Origin: Elusimicrobia bacterium GWA2_56_46
GTDB taxonomy: Bacteria; Elusimicrobiota; Elusimicrobia; Elusimicrobiales; UBA9959
Direction of reading: 5' to 3'
Length of the DNA stretch: 41,350 nucleotides
Assembly (NCBI GenBank): GCA_001799575.1
Contig: MGTT01000001.1
Location: 1-41,350, forward strand
This document shows positions 15,897 through 23,229 of this stretch, in pieces (position 1 is the stretch's first letter; each line of letters starts with the position of its first letter). A program made the position numbers and the translations under genes. Under the pieces are notes generated by a model. That model was not told where the DNA came from. It ran no database searches and worked only from the letters and a program-made list of their open reading frames with translations.

Positions 15897-16313
15897 ATGG
15901 TTGAAAACGCCAAGATCCAGGTCATAGCGGTGGACGACGATGAAACCATTCTCGACGTCTACGAGACCGGGCTCGCCGCCGCCGGGTGCGACATAAAAAC
16001 CTTTTCCAATCCCAAAAAGGCCAAGGAATATTTCTCCGCCCTGAAATCCGGCGACGCCCCCCACGTCATTCTGATGGACATTATGATGCCCGGAATAGAC
16101 GGCATCAGCCTCATGCACGACATCCACTCCATGGACGGCACGGCCCATGTCCCGATCATCGCGGTGAGCGGGCTCAACGACGCCGCCACGCTTAACGACG
16201 CCCTGCTGTTCGGCGCCATGGATTACGTGGTGAAGCCGTTCGAAATGTCCGTACTGGAAGCCAAGATCAAAAAGGCTTTCGAACTCTCACTGAGACGGGC
16301 CCCCAGGATTTAG
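15897..16313 (+). CDS. Stand-alone response regulator (receiver domain)
   Basis: A 138-residue CheY-like receiver without an output domain. The acidic pocket is Asp13-Asp15 (AVDDDETI), the phospho-acceptor is Asp61 (ILMDIMMPGIDG) and the conserved lysine is Lys113 (VVKPFEMS). A short basic C-terminal tail (LRRAPRI) ends it. No histidine kinase is adjacent. The start has no ribosome binding site but a -10 box six bases upstream, suggesting leaderless translation. Confidence 0.92.
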   Translation: MVENAKIQVIAVDDDETILDVYETGLAAAGCDIKTFSNPKKAKEYFSALKSGDAPHVILMDIMMPGIDGISLMHDIHSMDGTAHVPIIAVSGLNDAATLNDALLFGAMDYVVKPFEMSVLEAKIKKAFELSLRRAPRI

Positions 16314-16315
16314 AC

Positions 16316-16337
16316 CGAAAATTGCTGGCAATTTTCG
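16316..16337. repeat. Perfect short hairpin between two genes
   Basis: CGAAAATTGC (16316-16325) is exactly complementary to GCAATTTTCG (16328-16337). It begins two bases after the response regulator stop and ends ten bases before the next ATG. It shares the core ATTGC..GCAAT and the position at a stop codon with the hairpin at 13651-13677. No T-run follows. TAAGG right after it may be the ribosome binding site of the next gene. Confidence 0.7.
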
Positions 16338-16347
16338 TAAGGTTTGT

Positions 16348-17577
16348 ATGTTAAAGCTGGCTAAAACCGTTTTCACGCAGAAAACCCACGACGGCACCAC
16401 GGAGCGGCTCCTCCAGCTGGCGCTCGCCTACTTCGCCACCTACATCGTGACCGGCATAGCGCCGAAATACTTCATGAACACGGCGCCCGGCTACCCGGCC
16501 ATGAACGAAGTACAATACATGGTCTATTCCACGCTCCTCTCCAGCCTGTTCTGCGTCAGCCTGGTCATCGTCTGGAAATGGTACAGATTCCAGTCCCAGG
16601 GCAGGATCACGGCGCTGGGGCTGACTTTCCCGAAAGAGTTCCTCTACATCATACCGTCCGGTATCTGCACCGCGGTGGTCATCCCGACCACCACGCTCAT
16701 GTATCTGCTGCCGATCTCGGTCATGGTCGCCATGATCATCATGCGGGCGAGCATTATCGTCATCAGCCGCCTCATCGACTCCATCCAGATACGCCAGGGC
16801 ATTCTGACCAAGACGGTCTACTGGGAGGAAAACGTCGCCGTGGTCTTCGCGCTTTTCGCGGTGGCCCTCCAGCTCCTGAACTTCAAGGGCGCCGTCTCCC
16901 TGCTGCGGGAAACCCGCTGTTTCATACCCTCTTTCAACCAACTGTTCGCGTTCGACCCCGGCAATTTCGCTTTCGTCAGGAACGCGGCGGCCATGACCAT
17001 TCTGATCAGTTACATCGTAGCTTACGCCATCCGCATCTATATAATGAACTATTTCAAAAACACGCGGGCCAAAGACGTACCCTATGACAACAAGGGTTTC
17101 TTCGCCATAGAACAGCTTTCCGCCAGCGCCGCGATGCTTCTCGCCACGCTGGCCGTGGTCTTCCTCATGACCCCGGATCCGGCCAACCCGAAAGACTTCG
17201 TGGCCGCTTTTCAGAGCAGTTTCAACGCGCCGCACGCGCAGTGGCCGCAAGCCGCCCTCGCCGGGATCCCTTACGGCATAGGCGCTTTCTTCTCGGTATT
17301 CCTCTTCATGTTCAAGGGCCGCACCGCGACTTTCGCGGGCCTGGTCAACCGTCTCACCTCTCTCATCGCCGGCACCATCGCCACGCTGGCCGTGTTCTTC
17401 CTGATGGCCGCCAAGCCGCCCAAACCGGAAGACTGGATAGGCCTGGGCGTCATCTTTATAGCGATTTATTTCCTGGCCCTCGCCGAAAAGAAGCGCGCCT
17501 GCGAACTGGCGGCGGCTCACGAGATAGAGCTGGAGCCGGGCACGGAAATAGTCTGCGACCCCGGAAAAAAACCGTAA
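16348..17577 (+). CDS. Multi-pass membrane protein of unknown function
   Basis: A 409-residue inner-membrane protein with about nine or ten hydrophobic segments (for example 26-46, 60-80, 98-140, 168-186, 220-240, 260-282, 312-332 and 345-390). The pairing of short helices and the IPSGICTAVVIPTTTLMYLLPISV region (about 101-124) recall drug/metabolite-type permeases, but I cannot assign a family. The cytoplasmic C-terminus is polar and acidic (HEIELEPGTEIV). It lies between a response regulator and UDP-glucose dehydrogenase, all on the same strand with short gaps (34 and 28 bases), so it may belong with nucleotide-sugar or polysaccharide metabolism; this is only positional. Confidence 0.8.
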   Translation: MLKLAKTVFTQKTHDGTTERLLQLALAYFATYIVTGIAPKYFMNTAPGYPAMNEVQYMVYSTLLSSLFCVSLVIVWKWYRFQSQGRITALGLTFPKEFLYIIPSGICTAVVIPTTTLMYLLPISVMVAMIIMRASIIVISRLIDSIQIRQGILTKTVYWEENVAVVFALFAVALQLLNFKGAVSLLRETRCFIPSFNQLFAFDPGNFAFVRNAAAMTILISYIVAYAIRIYIMNYFKNTRAKDVPYDNKGFFAIEQLSASAAMLLATLAVVFLMTPDPANPKDFVAAFQSSFNAPHAQWPQAALAGIPYGIGAFFSVFLFMFKGRTATFAGLVNRLTSLIAGTIATLAVFFLMAAKPPKPEDWIGLGVIFIAIYFLALAEKKRACELAAAHEIELEPGTEIVCDPGKKP

Positions 17578-17605
17578 AGCCGGGAATTTTTTGAGGAGAA
17601 AATTT

Positions 17606-18937
17606 ATGAAAAAAAACAATAACGACAAGGTCAATATCTGCGTTGTCGGCGCGGGCTATGTGGGGCTTGTCTCCGGCGCCTGCCTGGCCGAAACGGGCCA
17701 CCGCGTGGTCTGCGTGGATTCCGACCCCAAAAAAATCGCCCTGCTTGAAAAAGGCGTGATGCCGATCTACGAAGAGGGCCTTGAGAAAGTGGTGAAGCGC
17801 AACGTCAAAGCCGGACGCCTGTTCTTCACCACCTCCATAAAAGGCGGGATGCTCCACGGCGGCCGGCGGGCCGAAGCGATCTTCATAGCCGTGGGAACCC
17901 CTCCCCGCGAAGACGGCTCCGCGGATCTCTCCGACGTGGAGAAAGTGGCCGAAGAGATAGCCCGCAACATGAGCGGCTATACCGTGATCGTGGAAAAGTC
18001 CACCGTTCCGGTCGAGACCTGCGAATGGATCAATAAGACCGTGGCCCGCCACAACAAGAACCATATACCTTTCGACGTGGCGTCCAATCCGGAATTCCTG
18101 CGCGAGGGCACCGCGGTCAAGGATTTCCTGGAACCCGACCGCGTGGTTCTGGGCTGCCCCTCAAAACAGTGCGAGACGGTGCTGCGCAGGATCTACAAGG
18201 CCATGAAAGGCGCCACGGTGCTTGTGACCGACGTGAAAAGCGCGGAACTCATCAAGCACGCGTCCAACTCTTTCCTCGCCGCCAAGATCTCTTTCATCAA
18301 CGCGGTGGCCCGGGTCTGCGAAAAAACCGGCGCCGACGTGGAAATGGTGGCCAGAGGCATGGGCCTGGACAAGAGGATCGGCGCCAGCTTCCTGAAAGCC
18401 GGCATAGGTTTCGGCGGCTTCTGCTTCCCCAAGGATCTGGAAGCGTTCTACTGGCTCAGCCACCGCAAAGGTTACAACTTCGAACTCCTGAAAGCCGTCA
18501 AGGAGATCAACGAAGACGCCAAGCTGTGGCTGGTGCGCAAAGTGCAGGACGAACTGTGGAACCTGGAGGGCAAGACCGTGGCGCTGCTGGGCCTGGCGTT
18601 CAAACCGGAGACGGACGATATGCGTTTCGCCCCCAGCATAGATATAATAGCCGAATTCAGGAAACTGGGCGCCAAAGTGCGCGCCTATGACCCGGTTTCG
18701 CAGGAGAACGCCAGGAGGGTGATCCAGGGCATCTACTTCGCCGAAGACGCCTACGATTGCGTGGCCGGAGCCGACTGCGTCTGCCTGGTCACAGAATGGA
18801 AAGAGTTCGCCGGGCTGGACATGAAAAAGATCCTGGCCTTGCTGAAGCACCCGATCATGATAGACGGCCGCAATCTTTATACCCCGTCCAAGATGCGGGA
18901 GCTAGGGTTTACGTACAAGTCGGTGGGAAGGCAATAA
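17606..18937 (+). CDS. ugd: UDP-glucose 6-dehydrogenase
   Basis: Oxidises UDP-glucose to UDP-glucuronate with two NAD+. The 443-residue protein has the Rossmann motif GAGYVGLVSGACLAETGH at about 15-32. NAD-domain motifs VGTPP and EKSTVPVET follow. The catalytic cysteine lies in GIGFGGFCFPKDL (around residue 271). The C-terminal UDP-binding domain includes LGLAFKPETDDMR. I chose the ATG at 17606, preceded by GAGGAG with good spacing, over an in-frame ATG at 17591. The next gene encodes UDP-glucuronate decarboxylase, which uses its product, so together they make UDP-xylose for a surface polysaccharide or glycan. No glycosyltransferases are adjacent. Confidence 0.96.
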   Translation: MKKNNNDKVNICVVGAGYVGLVSGACLAETGHRVVCVDSDPKKIALLEKGVMPIYEEGLEKVVKRNVKAGRLFFTTSIKGGMLHGGRRAEAIFIAVGTPPREDGSADLSDVEKVAEEIARNMSGYTVIVEKSTVPVETCEWINKTVARHNKNHIPFDVASNPEFLREGTAVKDFLEPDRVVLGCPSKQCETVLRRIYKAMKGATVLVTDVKSAELIKHASNSFLAAKISFINAVARVCEKTGADVEMVARGMGLDKRIGASFLKAGIGFGGFCFPKDLEAFYWLSHRKGYNFELLKAVKEINEDAKLWLVRKVQDELWNLEGKTVALLGLAFKPETDDMRFAPSIDIIAEFRKLGAKVRAYDPVSQENARRVIQGIYFAEDAYDCVAGADCVCLVTEWKEFAGLDMKKILALLKHPIMIDGRNLYTPSKMRELGFTYKSVGRQ

Positions 18938-18944
18938 AATTCAA

Positions 18945-19020
18945 GATTCCGGATTGAAGATTCAAGATTAAACCCAACACTCCGGCAATCCGGAATCCGC
19001 AATCTTGAATCCGGAATCCC
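18945..19020. repeat. Fold-back array of heptamers (GATTCNN type), copy 1
   Basis: The left arm runs GATTCCG, GATTGAA, GATTCAA, GATTAAA (18945-18972). After a 13-base spacer the right arm is the same unit reversed: CAATCCG, GAATCCG, CAATCTT, GAATCCG, GAATCCC (18986-19020). The element fills the ugd-uxs gap almost exactly, ending at the ribosome binding site AAGGA of the next gene. The same unit recurs at 37593-37721. Confidence 0.85.
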
Positions 19021-19035
19021 AAGGACGGCCATGTT

Positions 19036-19965
19036 ATGCGAATCCTCGTCACCGGCGCGGCCGGTTTTTTAGGCAGCCATCTCTCCCGGTATCTGCTGGC
19101 CAAAGGCCACTCGGTGGTAGGCCTGGATAATTTCATCACCGGCAATCCGGACAATATCCTGGATCTGTTCAAGAACGGAAAATTCGAATTCATAAAATAC
19201 GACGTCACGAACTACCTGAACGTGCCCGGCAAACTGGACGCCGTCATGCATTTCGCCAGCCCCGCCTCGCCCATAGACTACCTCAAGTACCCGATACCCA
19301 CGCTGAAAGTCGGGGCTTTGGGCACCCATAAGGCGCTGGGCCTGGCGAAGGACAAGAAAGCCATCTTCATGATAGCTTCCACCTCCGAAGTCTACGGCGA
19401 TCCTCTCATAAATCCGCAGCACGAAGGCTACTGGGGGAATGTCAATCCGGTGGGGCCCCGCGGGGTCTACGACGAAGCCAAGCGCTTCGCCGAGGCCCTG
19501 ACCATGGCCTATCGCCGTTATCACCATATGCAGGTGCGCATAGTCAGGATCTTCAACACCTACGGTCCCAATATGCGTCTGAAAGACGGGCGCGCGGTGC
19601 CTAACTTCATGGTACAGGCGCTCAAGAACAAACCGATCACGATCTACGGCGACGGCACGCAGACCCGCAGCCTGTGCTACGTTTCCGACCTGATAGACGG
19701 CATCTACCGCCTGCTGAAAAGCGGCATCAACGAGCCCGTCAATATCGGCAACCCGCGCGAGCTGACCCTGCTTGAGCTGGCCGGCATGGTAAAAACCGCC
19801 GCCGGCAGCAGATCCAGGATAGTATTCCGGCCCCTGCCGGAGGACGATCCCAAGGTGCGGCGGCCGGACATCTCCCGCGCCATGAAAACCCTGAAGTGGC
19901 GCCCCAAAGTCTCCCTGGAAGATGGCCTCAGAAAAACCGTGGCCTATTTCAGAACCCGCGTTTGA
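19036..19965 (+). CDS. uxs: UDP-glucuronate decarboxylase (UDP-xylose synthase), extended SDR
   Basis: A 309-residue NAD-dependent extended short-chain dehydrogenase/reductase. It opens with the glycine motif [11 protein letters not shown] (6-16). The catalytic triad residues are the Ser/Thr region [10 protein letters not shown] and Tyr-X3-Lys in [16 protein letters not shown]. That block, together with the [15 protein letters not shown] segment, marks the UXS group rather than GalE or RmlB. It converts UDP-glucuronate, made by the upstream enzyme, to UDP-xylose. AAGGA lies about ten bases before the ATG. No transmembrane region, so it is cytosolic. A related activity (UDP-apiose/4-keto-pentose type) is possible but less likely. 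Confidence 0.9.
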   Translation: MRILVTGAAGFLGSHLSRYLLAKGHSVVGLDNFITGNPDNILDLFKNGKFEFIKYDVTNYLNVPGKLDAVMHFASPASPIDYLKYPIPTLKVGALGTHKALGLAKDKKAIFMIASTSEVYGDPLINPQHEGYWGNVNPVGPRGVYDEAKRFAEALTMAYRRYHHMQVRIVRIFNTYGPNMRLKDGRAVPNFMVQALKNKPITIYGDGTQTRSLCYVSDLIDGIYRLLKSGINEPVNIGNPRELTLLELAGMVKTAAGSRSRIVFRPLPEDDPKVRRPDISRAMKTLKWRPKVSLEDGLRKTVAYFRTRV

Positions 19966-19976
19966 CGCGGTACAGT

Positions 19977-22880
19977 ATGGATATCAGATCACTACCCGGC
20001 GGCGGCAGCTTCCTGGCGCGTATAGTTCTACCCAGCGCCCTCGCCATAGCCTTATTCATCTCCGCCACCTTCCTTTTCATCATCCCTTCTTTCGAACGCA
20101 ATATGCTGGATCGTAAGCGGGAAACCATACGGGAACTCAACAACTCCGTCCACAGCCTGCTTGAGAAATTCTACCGGGACGAGAAAGCCGGACTCCTTAC
20201 GCGGGCGCAGGCCCGGCGCAAGGCCGCGGAAAGCGTGCGCGCGCTGCGCTACGGGCCCGAGAATAAGGATTATTTCTGGATAACGGATCTTGGTCCTACA
20301 ATGATTATGCACCCCTACCGTCCGGATCTGGACGGAAAAGACCTTTCCGGCTTCCGGGATTCTCACGGCAAACGCATCTTCGTAGAATTCGCCGAGATCG
20401 GGCGGCACTCAGGTTCCGGCTACGTGGACTATATGTGGCAGTGGAAAGACGATGCCGCGCGCATAGTACCGAAACTTTCCCACGTGCGCCTGTTCGAGCC
20501 CTGGGGCTGGGTCACCGGCACCGGCATCTATATAGAGGACGTGCGCACGGAGATAGCCAGTCTTGAAGCCAGCCTTATAAAGATCTCTCTTCTTATAGCC
20601 GGCATCATCGCATTGATACTCCTCTATGTAAATCAACAGAGCCTGCGCATCGAACGCTCCCGCCGCCGGGCGGAAAAACTCCTTTCGGAATCGGAGGAAA
20701 AATACCGGAAACTGGTCGAGGCCGCCACGGAGGGGATAATAATGATCCTGGACGGCAGCCTCGTCTATTCCAACCGGACCATGCTCGATATGCTGGGCTA
20801 TGATCCGGAAGAGCTTAAAAAACTTAACCTGGCCGGGATCCTGCACCCGGACTCCTCAGCCAGCTTTGAATATCTGCGGGAACTCCTGGAAAGCGGCGGA
20901 ACGCCTCCCCGGATCGAAGCCGCCCTCCTGCGCAAGGACGGGGAAAATTTCCGCGCCCTGCTAACGGCATCGAAACTGCGCTTCGGGGGGCGGGAGGGTT
21001 TTATACTTACCGTAAAGGACATCGACCGGCATAAAAAAACGGAAGAAGAGCTTTCGGAAAGCAGAGAGAAGTTCCGCCTCCTGACGGACAATATAAACCT
21101 GGGCGTCTTCCGGGTGGATCTGCCGGAGCGGCGCGTAACGGAGGCCAACCCCGCCGCCGCCCGGATACTGGGATATCCAAACTTCAAAGAACTCTCCCGC
21201 GCCGGTGACGATCCTCTCAGGCCGTTTGAAAGCGCCGGGCTCCTGGCGGAAGTTTCCTCCGGAAAGGCGGTCAGGGAGGCCCTGGTCGCCATACTGCCGG
21301 GCCGGCCCGCGGAACGCTCGGTTCTTATCTCTCTCATGCCGCTGCCCGGCGGCTCCGAACCGGCCCGCTATTGCGACGGATTGATCGAGGATATCACCGC
21401 CCGCAGGAAGTCGGAGGCGGAACGCGAAAAACTCCTGTCGGAACTTCAGATGTCCCTGGGGTCGCTGAACCAGTCGGTTCGCGGCATTGCCAGGAAAGCC
21501 GCCGCCTGCCCTCTTTCCACCCCTATAGATAAGGCCGCGGAAATGATGACCAGGGCCGAAAGCAGCTGTATCCTGGTGGAGAACGGAGGAGAATTTGTGG
21601 GAGTGGCGACCGACCACGACCTCCGCTCCCGCGTACTCGCCGGGACAACCACCCCGCAGGAACCCGTCTCGCGCATCATGAGCTCGCCGCTCATCAGCGT
21701 ACCGGAAACGGCCCTTCTTTTTGAGGCCGTGCTGCTGATGCGGGAAAAGAATATACGCCACCTGGCGGTAAGGGACGCCTCCGGGAAAGTGGTAAGCGTG
21801 ATCGACGAAAAAGAACTCCTGGCCCTTAAATGGTATTCGCCGGCGGTTCTGATGGAGGAATTCGCCAGGGCCTCCACCGTACAGGAAGTAATAGCGGTAA
21901 AAGAGCGCCTACCCAGACTGGTGAAAACACTTTCGGACAGCGGCGCCGACAGCGCCGGTATCACCCGCCTTATCACCGCCGCGGCCGACGCGGCCACGGC
22001 GCGCTTTGTGGATCTCGCCGCGCGCGCTCTTGGGGAACCCCCGGTTCCATTCGCCTTTATGGCGCTGGGCAGCCAGGCCAGAGGCGAGCAGACCCTGGCC
22101 ACCGACCAGGACAACGCTATTGTCTACGCGGATCCGCCGCCGGGGCTTGAGAAAACGACCGGGGAATATTTCCAGGCCCTGGGGGAACAAGTCTGCCGCT
22201 GGCTTAACGAAGCCGGGTACCCCCTCTGCAACGGGGCAGCCATGGCGAATAACCCGAAGTGGTGCCGGCCCCTGGCCGCCTGGAAAACCTATTTCAATGA
22301 TTGGGCGGGGATCACCGACCCCCAGGCGCTGCTGGACATTAACGTATTTTTTGATTTCCGCTGCGTCGCCGGAGAGAGGGCGCTTGAAACGGAATTGCGC
22401 GCCCATGTACGGGCCGCCGTAAAAGGCAGGAAGATCTTTTTTCTAAATCTTGCCAACAACGCCCTGCTCTTCAAAGTGCCCGTGGGATTCAGGGGCGCCG
22501 TCATTGTCGAGGACGAGGGGGAACACCGCGGGACTCTGGATCTCAAGCAGCTGGTGCGGGTCATAACCGATTTCGCCAGGATCTACGCCCTGCGCGGGGA
22601 TGTGGCCGCGCTCCCCACCGTTAACCGCCTCGCCGCCCTGGCCGAAGCCAATATTCTAGACCAGGCCGAAAAAGAGTCTTTTTCGCAGGCTTTCGAGTCC
22701 CTGATGCGTCTGCGTCTCAGGCGTCAGGCGGCGCTGGCGGGAGCCGGGGCCGTTCCCGACAACCGCATAAAACCCGCCGAACTTTCCCAGGCGGATCAGC
22801 TGGCGCTCAGGGAAGCCGCCGCGGCCGCGATGGAAGCTTTGAATAAACTCAAGTATTTGGTAAAATTCCTGATCGTTTAA
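19977..22880 (+). CDS. Membrane sensor: Cache-PAS-PAS-CBS-CBS-nucleotidyltransferase (DUF294)
   Basis: A 967-residue protein of unusual architecture. Helix 1 (about 13-37) and helix 2 (about 201-219) flank an extracytoplasmic single-Cache domain (40-190; note YFWITDLGPTMIMHPYRPDL and PWGWVTGTGIY). Two cytoplasmic PAS domains follow (about 236-352 and 362-478), then a CBS pair (about 505-615), a GlnD-like nucleotidyltransferase domain with GSQARGEQTLATDQDNA (698-714; metal ligands Asp710 and Asp712), and a C-terminal DUF294 helical domain (about 790-960). It has no histidine kinase, GGDEF or methyl-accepting domain. The soluble CBS-NTase-DUF294 module is known beside ActP-type symporters, and a DUF485 gene and such a symporter follow here. 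I infer sensing of a small carboxylate and control of its uptake by nucleotidyl transfer or ligand binding. The ATG at 19977 gives the correct signal anchor. Confidence 0.87.
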   Translation: MDIRSLPGGGSFLARIVLPSALAIALFISATFLFIIPSFERNMLDRKRETIRELNNSVHSLLEKFYRDEKAGLLTRAQARRKAAESVRALRYGPENKDYFWITDLGPTMIMHPYRPDLDGKDLSGFRDSHGKRIFVEFAEIGRHSGSGYVDYMWQWKDDAARIVPKLSHVRLFEPWGWVTGTGIYIEDVRTEIASLEASLIKISLLIAGIIALILLYVNQQSLRIERSRRRAEKLLSESEEKYRKLVEAATEGIIMILDGSLVYSNRTMLDMLGYDPEELKKLNLAGILHPDSSASFEYLRELLESGGTPPRIEAALLRKDGENFRALLTASKLRFGGREGFILTVKDIDRHKKTEEELSESREKFRLLTDNINLGVFRVDLPERRVTEANPAAARILGYPNFKELSRAGDDPLRPFESAGLLAEVSSGKAVREALVAILPGRPAERSVLISLMPLPGGSEPARYCDGLIEDITARRKSEAEREKLLSELQMSLGSLNQSVRGIARKAAACPLSTPIDKAAEMMTRAESSCILVENGGEFVGVATDHDLRSRVLAGTTTPQEPVSRIMSSPLISVPETALLFEAVLLMREKNIRHLAVRDASGKVVSVIDEKELLALKWYSPAVLMEEFARASTVQEVIAVKERLPRLVKTLSDSGADSAGITRLITAAADAATARFVDLAARALGEPPVPFAFMALGSQARGEQTLATDQDNAIVYADPPPGLEKTTGEYFQALGEQVCRWLNEAGYPLCNGAAMANNPKWCRPLAAWKTYFNDWAGITDPQALLDINVFFDFRCVAGERALETELRAHVRAAVKGRKIFFLNLANNALLFKVPVGFRGAVIVEDEGEHRGTLDLKQLVRVITDFARIYALRGDVAALPTVNRLAALAEANILDQAEKESFSQAFESLMRLRLRRQAALAGAGAVPDNRIKPAELSQADQLALREAAAAAMEALNKLKYLVKFLIV

Positions 22881-22942
22881 ATAACAGGGAGCGCCGCGCC
22901 CGCCGGGAACACAAGTCCGCCGCGCGGCCTTTAGGAGACCAA

Positions 22943-23227
22943 ATGCTTCACGAACCAGCGGCCCAATGCGGGCCAGACGCTTCGGCGGATTACAAGATGC
23001 GCATAGGCGTGTGGATGTTCCTGCTATACGCGGCGGTATACGCCGTTTTCGTCGCCATCAACCTGCTGAAACCCCTCTGGATGGAAAGAACCGTATGCTT
23101 CGGCCTGAATCTGGCCGTCGTTTACGGTTTCGGCCTCATAGCCTTTGCCCTGTTCCTCGCGCTCATTTACAATCATATGTGCGGAACGCATGAGGCTGGA
23201 TCGAAAACCGCTGAAGGAGCGAAATAA
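22943..23227 (+). CDS. DUF485 small membrane protein (YjcH-like)
   Basis: A 94-residue protein with two transmembrane helices and the family signature NLAVVYGFGLIAFALFLALIYN in the second. DUF485 proteins are encoded next to ActP-type acetate symporters, for which they are presumed small subunits. TAGGAG lies about seven bases before the ATG, and the symporter start is two bases after the stop. The N-terminal 16 residues are polar and cytoplasmic. Confidence 0.9.
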   Translation: MLHEPAAQCGPDASADYKMRIGVWMFLLYAAVYAVFVAINLLKPLWMERTVCFGLNLAVVYGFGLIAFALFLALIYNHMCGTHEAGSKTAEGAK

Positions 23228-23229
23228 CC

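Noticed and set aside
18945-19020. CRISPR-like array
   Set aside because: The units are 7 bases, contiguous and degenerate, with no unique spacers and no cas genes.
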